IMG/VR virus record: IMGVR_UViG_3300009430_000006
Location: 1 to 27,895 of that record
Reading direction: 5' to 3' (one strand)
DNA: 27,895 nt
Source: a virus
A program made the position numbers and the translations under genes. Under the pieces are notes generated by a model that worked only from the letters and a program-made list of their open reading frames with translations, searched no databases and was not told the origin of the DNA. The number at the start of each line of letters is the position of its first letter. The first letter of the stretch is position 1. Below, in pieces: positions 1-7,616 of the stretch.

Positions 1-170
1 AGTCGGGCATTCTTATGAATGTTCATTCGGAGCGATCCTGAAAAACTGAGGTGTTGTAACTCCAGTCTCCTCGATCTGCTTCGAATGGACAACCTATGGA
101 AAGCTCACATCTAGAGCAATTCCAGCGAAAGCATGCCCCCCGCGAAGGCGGGGGTAGGAACCGGCTTCGC
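1..170. other. probable host flank outside the prophage
   Basis: No convincing gene is seen on either strand. The stretch ends in a palindromic repeat of rhizobial type (110-171). It lies beyond the proposed prophage right end, so I infer that it is chromosomal DNA. It is too short to identify the neighbouring host gene. Confidence 0.5.
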
Positions 171-171
171 T
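110..171. repeat. host REP-like palindrome, right arm truncated
   Basis: The left arm is TCTAGAGCAATTCCAGCGAA at 110-129. Its reverse complement should begin TTCGCTGGAATT, but at 166-172 only TTCGCTG is found and the match stops at 173. Between the arms is a perfect 7-bp stem (CCCCCGC 137-143, GCGGGGG 148-154, loop GAAG). The abrupt loss of the right arm coincides with the proposed phage end. Assignment to a repeat family of Hyphomicrobiales is from memory. Confidence 0.5.
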
Positions 172-226
172 GTAGCGCGCCCTAACTTTCTGGAAAAATT
201 GCCCGGACTTTCTGGAAAATCCAACG
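171..226. repeat. prophage right end with tandem transposase-binding sites
   Basis: The 13-mer ACTTTCTGGAAAA occurs at 185-197 and again at 207-219, exactly 22 bp apart. Each copy contains the small dyad TTTC-TG-GAAA. In Mu the A-transposase sites at the right end (R1, R2) are adjacent units of about 22 bp, so this is what a Mu-like right end should look like. A TG dinucleotide at 171-172, the usual terminal bases of Mu-family phages, starts the proposed end 14 bp outside the first copy. The exact terminal base is inferred, not proven. Confidence 0.6.
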
Positions 227-233
227 CCCATCC

Positions 234-1037
234 TCACCCCTTTCCGGTGATAATAAGCTCTCGCGCTCTGGTTGTATCTGTGCCGCATGTATAGCTCAGT
301 GTCACCGGCTCAATGGTCGCCCAGGCGAAAAGCCGCCGCACCTCCGGCACGTCATTGAGCGTCAGGATGAAGCGCCCTTTGACGCCGCGCAGGGCCTCTG
401 CCATCGCATCGAACTCCTCGCGCGCGAAAGCATTTTTGCCATAATAATCCTCCACGCCCCAATAGGGCGGGTCGAGGAAGAAGAGCGTGCCGTTGCTGTC
501 CCACCGGCGCATGAAATCCTGCCATGGCAGGCAATCAATCGTCACGCTGGAAAGCCGCTCATGCGCCGCTTCGAGCAGCGGCACGAGCTTGGTGATGTCG
601 AACCGCGCGGGGTCGGTGCGTGATATGCCGAACGTGCGGCCATCCACCTTGCCGCCGAAAGAGAGGCGCTGGAGATAGAGGAATCGCGCCGCCCGCTCCA
701 GATCAGTCAGGCTATCCGGCTCCTGCGCCATCAGCCGCTCGAACTCCGCGCGGCTAGTGAGCCTCCATTTGAGCATATCGAGAAACGCCTCGTAATGCCG
801 TTGAAGAATGCGGAAGAATGTCGCCACATCGCGGCTTTTATCGTTGATGGCCTCGACCTTGGGGCGGGCATCGCGCCGGAAGAACACCCCGCCCATACCC
901 ACGAACGGCTCGGCATAAAGGCTGTGCGGCGTGGCCGAGATCATCGGCACCAGCCGTTTGGCGAGCAGGCGCTTGCCGCCGATATAAGCCGCGACGGGCG
1001 AGACCGGCGCGACGGGGAACAAATGTGAAACGCTCAT
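234..1037 (-). CDS. D12-class (Dam-type) adenine-N6 DNA methyltransferase
   Basis: The 267-residue protein has the hallmarks of the D12 class N6-adenine methyltransferases: the N-terminal YIGGKR motif (residues 18-23), the SAM-binding motif EPFVGMGG (about 43-50) and the catalytic DPPYWG (189-194). It would transfer a methyl group from S-adenosylmethionine to adenine in double-stranded DNA. It is the last gene before the phage right end, where Mu carries the DNA-modification gene mom, so protection of phage DNA from host restriction is the likely role. No restriction partner is visible. The ATG overlaps the stop of a 27-codon ORF by 4 bp (ATGA), suggesting translational coupling. The target sequence cannot be told from here. 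Confidence 0.9.
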   Translation of the reverse strand: MSVSHLFPVAPVSPVAAYIGGKRLLAKRLVPMISATPHSLYAEPFVGMGGVFFRRDARPKVEAINDKSRDVATFFRILQRHYEAFLDMLKWRLTSRAEFERLMAQEPDSLTDLERAARFLYLQRLSFGGKVDGRTFGISRTDPARFDITKLVPLLEAAHERLSSVTIDCLPWQDFMRRWDSNGTLFFLDPPYWGVEDYYGKNAFAREEFDAMAEALRGVKGRFILTLNDVPEVRRLFAWATIEPVTLSYTCGTDTTRARELIITGKG

Positions 1038-1117
1038 TGCATCAATCCAGAGAATCGCGTTTTGTTCACGTCCGGCGCAAGCCGGGCGTGACGGCGATGA
1101 TGATGCTCCGTGCTCAT
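1034..1117 (-). CDS. possible 27-codon leader ORF before the methyltransferase
   Basis: An ATG at 1117 opens a 27-codon frame with His and Arg-rich start (MSTEHHHRRHARL) that ends in TGA overlapping the methyltransferase ATG as ATGA. No strong ribosome binding site is seen, and a stable hairpin (1067-1090) lies within it. In Mu, mom is preceded by the overlapping regulator com, but this ORF is far smaller and has no zinc-finger cysteines. It may be chance; the coupling arrangement is the only support. Confidence 0.2.
   Translation of the reverse strand: MSTEHHHRRHARLAPDVNKTRFSGLMQ
1067..1090. repeat. stable hairpin with GCAA loop, REP-like
   Basis: CACGTCCGGC (1067-1076) pairs with GCCGGGCGTG (1081-1090), with one G-T wobble, closing a GCAA tetraloop. 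On neither strand is it followed by a T-run, so it is not a typical intrinsic terminator. It resembles alphaproteobacterial extragenic palindromes and sits in the 183-bp gap (1038-1220) before the methyltransferase. The rest of that gap shows no other clear feature. Confidence 0.5.
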
Positions 1118-1220
1118 CGGTGGGGGCGCGTCGCCAAACTCACCCCATGCGGGTAGAACCGCCCGTCATGCCGCTGCCGTGATGCCGAATGCCGTGCCAG
1201 TTCAATTCAACGCGCGGCGC

Positions 1221-1472
1221 TCAAGGCCTCGCATTACCCGTTTCCTCGAAATTGCCCGGCGGTTCATCCGGCGTTTTGGGTGGTGAAACAGCTTCCCTGA
1301 TAATGGCATAGCGTGTGGATGTCAGATCAATGCTGACCATCGATGTCGGGTAGTGGAGCGTGCTGGTCGATACGCGCACGTCTTTCTTGCCGCTTGCGCC
1401 TTTCTCCCAAAGCTCCACCTCCACCTTGATGTTTGTGGTGTCCGCGTTCTCGATGCGCACTGTTTTTATCAT
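1221..1472 (-). CDS. small phage protein of unknown function
   Basis: The 83-residue protein starts at an ATG with a good Shine-Dalgarno (AAGGAG about 8 bases upstream). The N-terminal part (MIKTVRIENADTTNIKVEV...) looks like a compact beta-strand-rich domain; the last 20 residues are Pro- and Glu-rich and probably disordered. It follows the tail-tip protein closely (21-bp gap) and is co-oriented, so it belongs to the tail-tip/accessory end of the late operon. I do not recognise a functional family. Confidence 0.7.
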   Translation of the reverse strand: MIKTVRIENADTTNIKVEVELWEKGASGKKDVRVSTSTLHYPTSMVSIDLTSTRYAIIREAVSPPKTPDEPPGNFEETGNARP

Positions 1473-1493
1473 TTGTTTTCTCCTTTTGGGATG

Positions 1494-2387
1494 TTAAGCC
1501 ACCGTGATGCCGTAGGCCGTGGCGATGTTCTGCTCGATTGCGCGTATATCTGCCAACGGCAGAACCGAGTTGTAAAACACGATGTCGGACGGGTTGCCCA
1601 CGCCGGATGCGGTTCCAGCCGTCCCGATGAGGCCCATATCCATGTTTGCGACAGTGAACGCCGCGACGGCGGATACCGGAGCAACGATCCCGGCGTTTCT
1701 GTTGATGTAGCGCGTAAAACCGTTGAGGTTTGCAACTGCTGATTTTGTCAGAGAGTAAATGAAAGGTGTCCCGGGAGCAAAATCCACTCCCCATAACTGG
1801 TTGTTGCCCGGACTGCGGGTCGTAAATCGACCCGTTCGATCAAAGCCGATCCAGTATCGGGCGCCAACGATTGTATTTATCCGGAAAAAAGTGTCCAGAT
1901 TGGCAAATGCCGTCGTTGGAGCCACCCAACCGCCCAGACCGGTGATGAGGGTGAACGGCGATACGTCGGTAAACGGCCCAAGCGGAAGGCTCATGGTCGA
2001 TGAATTGGTTGCGTTTTGCGTCAGCCGCCCGAGATAAACACCGTTATTGACCAGCATATGCTGGTTTGCGGAGTTTGGAATATTGACGTGTCTATTGTTG
2101 CCCGAAATGTCGTAGAGGTAGGAGACGAAACCGCTCCCTGATCCGCAATGTGCCAGTATCTGGGCTTGATTGAGCCACCGGTTGCCGTTGGCGTCCGGGG
2201 TTGACAGGGGGTAGATCGGGGCCACAGCACCGTCACTGTCACGCCTGACGTTGACGAGCGGCCCTGACCAGTTGCCGCCTGCCGGAACGCGCAGGGAATA
2301 AACAGCGCTCGCCCCTGCAAAGGGACTTACGACCGGGGCCTGCTGACCGAACCCCGTGATGCGCATGGAGGTTGCCCGGAGCCGCAT
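1494..2387 (-). CDS. tail-tip protein with arabinofuranosidase-B-like domain
   Basis: The 297-residue protein contains the pattern of the alpha-L-arabinofuranosidase B catalytic-type domain as found in many phage tail proteins: AVYSLR near residue 28, VRRDSDGA near 48, then HCGSGSGFVSYLYDISGNNRH (about 79-99), followed by lectin-like beta-strand repeats. The FxxxxYDxSGN-type motif is present. In phages this fold usually serves as a receptor-binding or glycan-binding module, and enzymatic activity is uncertain. Its ATG overlaps the stop of the preceding gene by one base (TGATG). Base composition is noticeably less GC-rich than in the head genes, as is common for receptor-binding genes under exchange. 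A role in recognising a surface polysaccharide is an inference. Confidence 0.7.
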   Translation of the reverse strand: MRLRATSMRITGFGQQAPVVSPFAGASAVYSLRVPAGGNWSGPLVNVRRDSDGAVAPIYPLSTPDANGNRWLNQAQILAHCGSGSGFVSYLYDISGNNRHVNIPNSANQHMLVNNGVYLGRLTQNATNSSTMSLPLGPFTDVSPFTLITGLGGWVAPTTAFANLDTFFRINTIVGARYWIGFDRTGRFTTRSPGNNQLWGVDFAPGTPFIYSLTKSAVANLNGFTRYINRNAGIVAPVSAVAAFTVANMDMGLIGTAGTASGVGNPSDIVFYNSVLPLADIRAIEQNIATAYGITVA

Positions 2388-3244
2388 CAGTTGAGCTCCG
2401 TGGTATAGAGGGTTGCCGCCGCCCCGCTCGGCCCGAAGATGACGGCGATGTTCGGGTTGGCATGCACCGAGAGGTCGAGTTCCATGCGCTCGCCGGAAGC
2501 GATGAAGAGTGAGGTTGCCGCAGCCGCCGTCTGCGCGCCGTTGCCGATCTGGATAAAGGCATCCGAGGTGCGGGCGTAGATCGTGAGAGCCCGCGCCCCG
2601 GCTGTGAGCGGCGTGTTGACGCTGGCTGCCGTGGTGGTGAGCGGACGGGAGACGCCTTGCGCCAGCAGGGTCTTGACCGCTTGCCGCCCGGATACATCCG
2701 TCAGCATGGCACGGGTGTTGGTGCCGTCCGTGCCAGCGATGACGTTGACCGTTGTGGGGGCAGCGGTTCCCGGTGTCGCGCCGGAAGCGAGCGTAACCGG
2801 CACGCGCCCGCCGGACAGGGCGGGGATACGGTCGAGCAGGGTTGTCCAGTTCGTGAGCGCGGTCGCCATGCCGAGAGCAAGGCGCTTGATCCCGGCGATG
2901 ACGCTGTAGTCCCCCGTGCCATTGGCGGGAGCGGCGGCCACCGTCGTTGCACCGATATCGGCATCAATGGCGGCGAGGCTGGTGTTTCCCGTGGTTTGCA
3001 AAGCCTCCGTCGCCGCGCCGGTGGGCAGGGGGAGCGCGGTGGCGAGTTTGGTATTGACCCCCTCAACCGCCGCTTTGACGGCAAGCTGTGTCGCCTCCGT
3101 GGTGTCGGAGGAGCCGCCGCCACCGCCGCCTCCGGTGGTGCCGTCCGCGATGACGTGGGGCACGAGCACATCGACGCCGTCGATCGTCTCGACACTGACT
3201 TTGACGTTTTTCCCGAAGCTGCCGGAAAATGATGCTTTAGGCAT
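2387..3244 (-). CDS. tail-associated structural protein with Gly-rich linker
   Basis: The ATG at 3244 is chosen because AGGAGG lies 8-9 bases upstream; an upstream in-frame start at 3289 would overlap the previous gene. The 285-residue protein has a short N-terminal beta domain, a run of seven glycines (about residues 41-50), then an Ala/Thr-rich region with the motif IPALSGGRVPVTL that recurs in phage tail/virion accessory proteins, and a C-terminal beta-rich part (ARTSDAFIQIGNG...). It lies between the DUF1353 gene and the arabinofuranosidase-like gene, one base after the former's stop. A connector or adaptor for the receptor-binding protein is plausible but not shown. Confidence 0.65.
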   Translation of the reverse strand: MPKASFSGSFGKNVKVSVETIDGVDVLVPHVIADGTTGGGGGGGSSDTTEATQLAVKAAVEGVNTKLATALPLPTGAATEALQTTGNTSLAAIDADIGATTVAAAPANGTGDYSVIAGIKRLALGMATALTNWTTLLDRIPALSGGRVPVTLASGATPGTAAPTTVNVIAGTDGTNTRAMLTDVSGRQAVKTLLAQGVSRPLTTTAASVNTPLTAGARALTIYARTSDAFIQIGNGAQTAAAATSLFIASGERMELDLSVHANPNIAVIFGPSGAAATLYTTELN

Positions 3245-3245
3245 G

Positions 3246-3674
3246 TCATGCCCCTCCTTGTTGACGTTGAAGATATCGCCCGCCACCAACCCGCACCCCG
3301 GCCCACATGAACCAGGCGAGCCACGGCGAGGTGCCGAGCGCGAGGGCGGCGATGCGGAATTCGCGATCCGCCCAGCGGCGGGCCTCTCGGGGCGTCATGC
3401 CGGAACGCGGAATGACGCTGTTGAAAACCCCTTGCCGGATCAGCCCGTAAAGCCAGTCGTGCAGCAGCGCGGCCCGGCCATAGGTGCCCCACACGGCGAG
3501 CACGAGGCGCAGGGCGGGCGGGATGCTCGCCCCATCCGTCTCGAACCCGGCTGGCACCTCGATGAAAAAGCCCGAACCCTTGCGCCCCACCTCGTAGCGC
3601 ACGGTGTCGAGAATGCGCCACCGCTTGCCGGGCACAAGCTCTTCGAGCTTCAAGGGGCCGGTGAAGCGGCTCAT
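3246..3674 (-). CDS. DUF1353 family phage protein
   Basis: The 142-residue protein carries the DUF1353 signature: FETDGASIPP (about residues 44-53) followed by LLHDWLYG (about 70-77). The family is common among tailed-phage tail-end genes. Its molecular function is unknown; conserved Asp and His residues suggest metal binding or catalysis. A hydrophobic patch near the C-terminus (LGTSPWLAWFMWAG) might contact the membrane. The ATG overlaps the stop of the preceding gene as ATGA, indicating coupled translation. Confidence 0.8.
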   Translation of the reverse strand: MSRFTGPLKLEELVPGKRWRILDTVRYEVGRKGSGFFIEVPAGFETDGASIPPALRLVLAVWGTYGRAALLHDWLYGLIRQGVFNSVIPRSGMTPREARRWADREFRIAALALGTSPWLAWFMWAGVRVGGGRYLQRQQGGA

Positions 3675-4282
3675 AGCGTTTTCATGATGGCGTCACCCGC
3701 CGCGAAAAGCGCATCGATATCCGCCTCCGTCTTGCCGATGAGCGGCGCGAACTGCACCCAGAGCGGGTGCGAGCGCTTGTATTCGAGCGCATATTCCCAG
3801 AAGTCCTTCACGTCCTTCGGGGTTTCCGGGGCCGCAACCGCCGCCTCGATGAGGTCGCGCACGCCAAGCTGGTTTGCCGCAAGGCGGATGGCGACGGGCG
3901 AGAGCACGAGATTGGCGAGCCGCGCCGCTTCCGCCGCCGCCGCCGCTTCGGCCTCCGCCTTTTCCCGCGCGCGGCGTTCGGCGGTGGTTTCGGGGCGGGG
4001 TTCCATCGCCCATGTTTCAGCCGGGGTGACGCCGTATTCGGTGATCTCGATCGGCACCAAGCGGTTCGCCGTGCTGGCCTGCTGGTCATACCACGGGCCG
4101 GAGCCGACAAAATTGGCAACGATTTCAACTGTGCCATCCGCCTTGAGCCGGGCGGCGGTTTGCGGCGCGAGGTCGAGGCTTTCAACCTCGACGATGACGC
4201 TGTTCGGCGGCAAGGGCTGGCCGATGATTTTGCCCGCCTCGGAGATAACGTTGTTCTGGTTAGGGTAAGCGATGATTTTCAT
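3671..4282 (-). CDS. tail fibre-linked protein, possible fibre assembly factor
   Basis: The 203-residue protein starts at an ATG with GGAG six bases upstream. Residues 1-95 form a beta-rich N-terminal domain (MKIIAYPNQNNVISEAG...), residues about 100-125 an Arg/Glu/Ala-rich coiled-coil segment, and the C-terminal third is helical. It lies directly after the large tail fibre gene (12-bp gap), the usual place of a fibre assembly chaperone in Mu and P2 relatives. I cannot match it firmly to a named chaperone family, so the role is inferred from position and architecture. Confidence 0.6.
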   Translation of the reverse strand: MKIIAYPNQNNVISEAGKIIGQPLPPNSVIVEVESLDLAPQTAARLKADGTVEIVANFVGSGPWYDQQASTANRLVPIEITEYGVTPAETWAMEPRPETTAERRAREKAEAEAAAAAEAARLANLVLSPVAIRLAANQLGVRDLIEAAVAAPETPKDVKDFWEYALEYKRSHPLWVQFAPLIGKTEADIDALFAAGDAIMKTL

Positions 4283-4294
4283 TGTGATCTCCGA

Positions 4295-5683
4295 TCAGCG
4301 ATAAACAATATAAAGACTTGACGATGTAACCGATTCGCCTGGCTCTAAATTTGTGTATGCTCTGAATGATGTTGTTGTTTTTTGATCAATAAAGACTTGT
4401 CTGTTACGCTCATTCTGCCCACCATTCAGCGTTGTTGATAAAAACCCTACAACGCTATAGCCTGTGTCAGGCTGGGCGGGGATTGTGATGTTTGTAATAT
4501 GTGCGTTCAAAACCCCAGTCTGAATTATATTAAGCCCAATACCAAGGCTTGTCTTGAGCGCTACCAAGTTTAGTAGTGTATTCGGGTCAACCCACGCGGG
4601 CGGGCCACCAGCATTGCCGGTGAGAACCTTGCCCGCATTACCATAATTCGCGCCTGCAATGCCAAGCTGGCCAGCGGGGCCAGCCCGGAAGCGCTCCACC
4701 CCGCCCGTGACGAGCGCGAGCGTATCTGCCGCCGGAAAGATGATGCCGGTGTTGGTATCCGCGCTTTGTGCAATTGCGGGCGCTGCCAGCGTGCCAGCGG
4801 GCATGAGCAAGGCCCCGCTCATCGTGTCCCCCGCCTTCGCAACCTTGCCGTCCATCGCGGCTTGCGTGGCCTTGGCATCAAGCGCGGCTTGCAGGCCGGT
4901 GGTGTCGGCAATGGCGTGGCTGTGTGCCGAGGGGGTGAAGGTGGAGGGTTTATTGAGGATATTGGCCCATTCGGTGGGCGAGACAAACTGATAGGGTTGC
5001 CAGCCACCCGCTGCCAGCTTGAGATAGTGGGCAGGGTCACTCTCGGCCTTGCTGTTGTCGGACACGATATGCCCGATGGGCGCAACGGCCAAGGCCCAGT
5101 CTGCCCCGTCCCATTGCGCGATGGCCCCGGCCTGCCCGATCCACGCGCCGGTTGGCGCGGAGCCGATGATATAGGTCGCCCCCAGCACCGGGCTTGCCGG
5201 TGGTGCATTGAGCACACCATTGATGGTGAGCCATTGCGGGCGCAGCTCATGCGCCAGCGGCACCACCACATCCTCGCTCACATTGAGCGAGACATTCGCC
5301 TGCCCGGAAACCGGAAACACGATATCGAGCACCATCGAGACGATATCGCCGCCCGCGCCGAGAAACTCCACCTCCGCATGGGAGGCGATGGCGATCATCG
5401 CGCCCGCCGCGTCAAACACGCCGATCTCGCGCACCGTGAACGGCCCGGCCTCGGCGGGGATCGCCGTGCGGATGCGCCACATCGTCGGGGTGTCATTGTC
5501 CCGCGCGGAAAGCGTGACAGGGTAGGCATCGCCCACCCGGCGCACGAGGTCTGTCATCAACCGGTTCGGGGTGATGCTCGCGCCATTGCCATCCCCCACC
5601 CGCACGGTGGTGAGATTGAGCGGCGTGCCGCCGATGCTGGCAGCCAGCTTCTGCTCGCCGATGCTCGTGAGTATTCCGCCCAT
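4295..5683 (-). CDS. tail fibre protein (DUF3751 N-terminus, DUF2793-like middle)
   Basis: The 462-residue protein starts MGGILTSIGEQKLAAS, typical of the phage tail-collar fibre N-terminal domain (DUF3751, P2 gpH-like) that attaches the fibre to the baseplate. Residues about 155-225 contain PASPVLGATYIIGSAPTGAW and IAQWDGADW, as in DUF2793. A helical segment follows (SAHSHAIADTTGLQAALDAKATQAAMDGKV) of the kind used for trimerisation, then a C-terminal receptor-binding region. The C-terminal coding part (4321-4440) is about 40% GC by hand count, far below the surrounding genes, which suggests recent exchange of the tip. It follows gpI as gpH does in P2. A REP palindrome lies just upstream (5701-5747). 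Confidence 0.85.
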   Translation of the reverse strand: MGGILTSIGEQKLAASIGGTPLNLTTVRVGDGNGASITPNRLMTDLVRRVGDAYPVTLSARDNDTPTMWRIRTAIPAEAGPFTVREIGVFDAAGAMIAIASHAEVEFLGAGGDIVSMVLDIVFPVSGQANVSLNVSEDVVVPLAHELRPQWLTINGVLNAPPASPVLGATYIIGSAPTGAWIGQAGAIAQWDGADWALAVAPIGHIVSDNSKAESDPAHYLKLAAGGWQPYQFVSPTEWANILNKPSTFTPSAHSHAIADTTGLQAALDAKATQAAMDGKVAKAGDTMSGALLMPAGTLAAPAIAQSADTNTGIIFPAADTLALVTGGVERFRAGPAGQLGIAGANYGNAGKVLTGNAGGPPAWVDPNTLLNLVALKTSLGIGLNIIQTGVLNAHITNITIPAQPDTGYSVVGFLSTTLNGGQNERNRQVFIDQKTTTSFRAYTNLEPGESVTSSSLYIVYR

Positions 5684-5700
5684 GTCATACCTCTCCTTTT

Positions 5701-5747
5701 CGCATCATCCTGCCCGAAAACCGGAACCCGCTTTTCGGGATGATGCG
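5701..5747. repeat. REP palindrome 1 (between gpI and tail fibre)
   Basis: CGCATCATCC (5701-5710) pairs with GGATGATGCG (5738-5747), and CCCGAAAA pairs with TTTTCGGG inside. The centre reads AAAACCGGAACCCGCTTTT. It fills most of the 65-bp gap between the two genes. The element matches a widespread Hyphomicrobiales intergenic palindrome known to me; four more copies occur in this window. Confidence 0.85.
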
Positions 5748-5748
5748 T

Positions 5749-6408
5749 TTATCCTCTCATCCGATATGTAACGCGGCTGATAATGCCCACGCCGCTGTAA
5801 ACCCGTGCCGTTGTGATCATCGCCTCACGCGGGGCCGCGCGCATGCGCATCGAGACCCGCGAGACGAGGCCGATGCCGATATGCAGCGTGACGGGCGCAG
5901 GCGGCGCGATGATCTCGATGCCGATGGTTTGCGAGGCGCGCTGCGTATTGCGCACCATGCGTGTGATCTGGCGCTTGAGCCGGGGCGTCACGCCCAGGCC
6001 ATCCTCCGGGTAAACCGGGGCGTCGAGCGTCACCGAAACGCGGTGCGTGCCGGGCGCGGCGGGCGGGCTCGCCTGAAACCATTGCTGCCACGCCGTAACG
6101 CGGATGCCGAGCAGGCCAAGCCCGAAGCGCACGCCCCGGATATACCCGATCTCCTTGTGAAGATCGAAGCTCGCCTTGAGCATGGCGCGGATCGTGGCAT
6201 CCGGCAGGCCCGGCTCGATGAAGATATGCAGCCCGAACTCGCGGATCAGCAGCGGCAGGATGCTGGCGGGGGCAGCGTCGATCCGCTCATGCAGCGTCAG
6301 GCGGAAATCCGGTTCGGCCAGCGCCTGACGCGCCGTCTCGCCAAAAGCCACGCCGCGCGGATCACGGATCGATGCCGGGATGAGGGCCGGGGCGAACCTC
6401 ACGCTCAT
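5749..6408 (-). CDS. I: P2 gpI-like baseplate/tail protein
   Basis: The 219-residue protein resembles the phage tail protein I family (P2 gpI), which helps build the baseplate and connects to the tail fibre. The diagnostic stretch is PLLIREFGL...EPGLPDATIRAMLKASFDLHKEIGYIRGVRFGLGLLGI (about residues 52-105). Its ATG overlaps the stop of the J gene as ATGA, and gene order J-I-fibre is the same as in P2. The C-terminal 60 residues are Arg- and Met-rich and less conserved-looking. Confidence 0.85.
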   Translation of the reverse strand: MSVRFAPALIPASIRDPRGVAFGETARQALAEPDFRLTLHERIDAAPASILPLLIREFGLHIFIEPGLPDATIRAMLKASFDLHKEIGYIRGVRFGLGLLGIRVTAWQQWFQASPPAAPGTHRVSVTLDAPVYPEDGLGVTPRLKRQITRMVRNTQRASQTIGIEIIAPPAPVTLHIGIGLVSRVSMRMRAAPREAMITTARVYSGVGIISRVTYRMRG

Positions 6409-7538
6409 ATCAGCACCACCACGTTGACGGTGAGGCTGGTGAGGGCAAGAAACTCGTCCTCATCGAGCTGCGCGAAGTCCAGCCCGGTGATGGTGGCATT
6501 CACCACGCCGGTGAGCGCACGCACGCGGGCCTCAACGTCATGCGGGGCGATTTCCGGCGCGAGCCGCTGGCCCCATTCATTCAGGAGCGCCAGGGCGGCG
6601 GCGCGGGCATCATCGGCGATCGTGCTCGCCGCACCGCGCACCTGAAGCGTCAGAACCGGCGCAGCCGTAACGGCAACAGGGGGAAAAACCGTCACTTCAT
6701 CCCCGAAGCGATTTTCAAGCGCGCGTTCGGTGTTGAATTCCGCAAGCACGGCGGCGCGCAGATCCGGCCCGGCTGGCCCGCTCGCCGTGAGCGGGTAGAG
6801 ATTGATATGGCAGGGCTGTGGCCGCACCACGCCGCAATCCACCAGCGCGGACGAGGTGCCCATCGCGGTTTCGCGATACCAGGCATAGCCGCCACCGGAG
6901 GAGACGCGGTCAAACGCATTGGCGAGGCGGAGCCGATAGGCCTCGATCTCCTCGATCTCGGCCCCGCCCTCGCTGGTGGTGAGGTTTGCAACGCTCACGC
7001 CCTCGAATGGCTGTTCCAGCGTGTTGATCTGCCCCGGCAGGAGGCCGTTCGCGGCGCTGCCAGCCACAACGGCCTGCGCAGGCACATCGACGCCGAGCAA
7101 CCCGGCCCGGATCGTGGCGGCGCTGATCGTCTCGAACATCACCGCCTGCGTTCCGACCCGCGTTCCGGCCGGGATGTTGAAATTCGAGCCTGCCACGCCC
7201 GAAAGCGTGAAGCGCAGGGTGGTGAGCGCCTTCGCAGCAGGCAGGCGCTGGGTGGAACGGTTGACGCCGAGCCGCTCGATATGCCCCTCGGTCGCGAATG
7301 CCACGAAATGCTGTTCGGCGGTGGCCTGCGCCTCCTCGCCCAGCAACGCCATGGCATAGGCCAGAGCCTCGATCAGCAGCATCTCCACCTGCATCGGGTA
7401 GAGCGTGCGGCCCGATGCCGCCTCGAAAAACGCGACATAGCGCGCCTTGAGCACGCCCGCATCCCGCGTGAACAGGGCAGGCGGCGCGAGCGCCTTCAGC
7501 GTGTCGAGGCTGTAGGGGCCGGGATCATCACGCCGCAT
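6405..7538 (-). CDS. J: P2 gpJ-like baseplate wedge protein
   Basis: I chose the ATG at 7538 because GGGAGGG lies about 5 bases upstream; an in-frame start at 7568 would run into the REP element. The 377-residue product has the baseplate J-like features: a helical N-terminus with LIEALAYAMALLGEEAQA, FATEGHIERLGVNR (about 83-96), the IPAGTRV motif, and GGAEIEEIEAYRLRLANAF with SSGGGYAWY downstream. In P2 and T4 (gp6) this protein forms the wedge of the contractile-tail baseplate. It lies between W and I as in P2. Confidence 0.9.
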   Translation of the reverse strand: MRRDDPGPYSLDTLKALAPPALFTRDAGVLKARYVAFFEAASGRTLYPMQVEMLLIEALAYAMALLGEEAQATAEQHFVAFATEGHIERLGVNRSTQRLPAAKALTTLRFTLSGVAGSNFNIPAGTRVGTQAVMFETISAATIRAGLLGVDVPAQAVVAGSAANGLLPGQINTLEQPFEGVSVANLTTSEGGAEIEEIEAYRLRLANAFDRVSSGGGYAWYRETAMGTSSALVDCGVVRPQPCHINLYPLTASGPAGPDLRAAVLAEFNTERALENRFGDEVTVFPPVAVTAAPVLTLQVRGAASTIADDARAAALALLNEWGQRLAPEIAPHDVEARVRALTGVVNATITGLDFAQLDEDEFLALTSLTVNVVVLI

Positions 7539-7561
7539 GATGCCCTCCCGAACCAAAGGTC

Positions 7562-7600
7562 CGCGCAAGCGAAAAGTGGGAACCGGTTTTCGGACAAGAG
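7562..7600. repeat. REP palindrome 2 (between gpW and gpJ)
   Basis: The core CGAAAAGTGGGAACCGGTTT at 7570-7589 continues to TTTTCG at 7587-7592; CGAAAA (7570-7575) pairs with TTTTCG. The outer arms are degenerate. It is the same family as copies 1, 3 and 5 but in the opposite orientation, and it lies in the 78-bp gap between the W stop and the J start. Confidence 0.75.
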
Positions 7601-7616
7601 GGCAGATGAAAAATCA

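Noticed and set aside
94-288. Minus-strand frame of 64 codons across the prophage end
   Set aside because: It reads through the end-repeat DNA and part of the methyltransferase; no motif.
2916-4268. Plus-strand open frame of 450 codons
   Set aside because: Antisense to three supported genes; low-complexity Ala/Ser/Arg composition and no motif.
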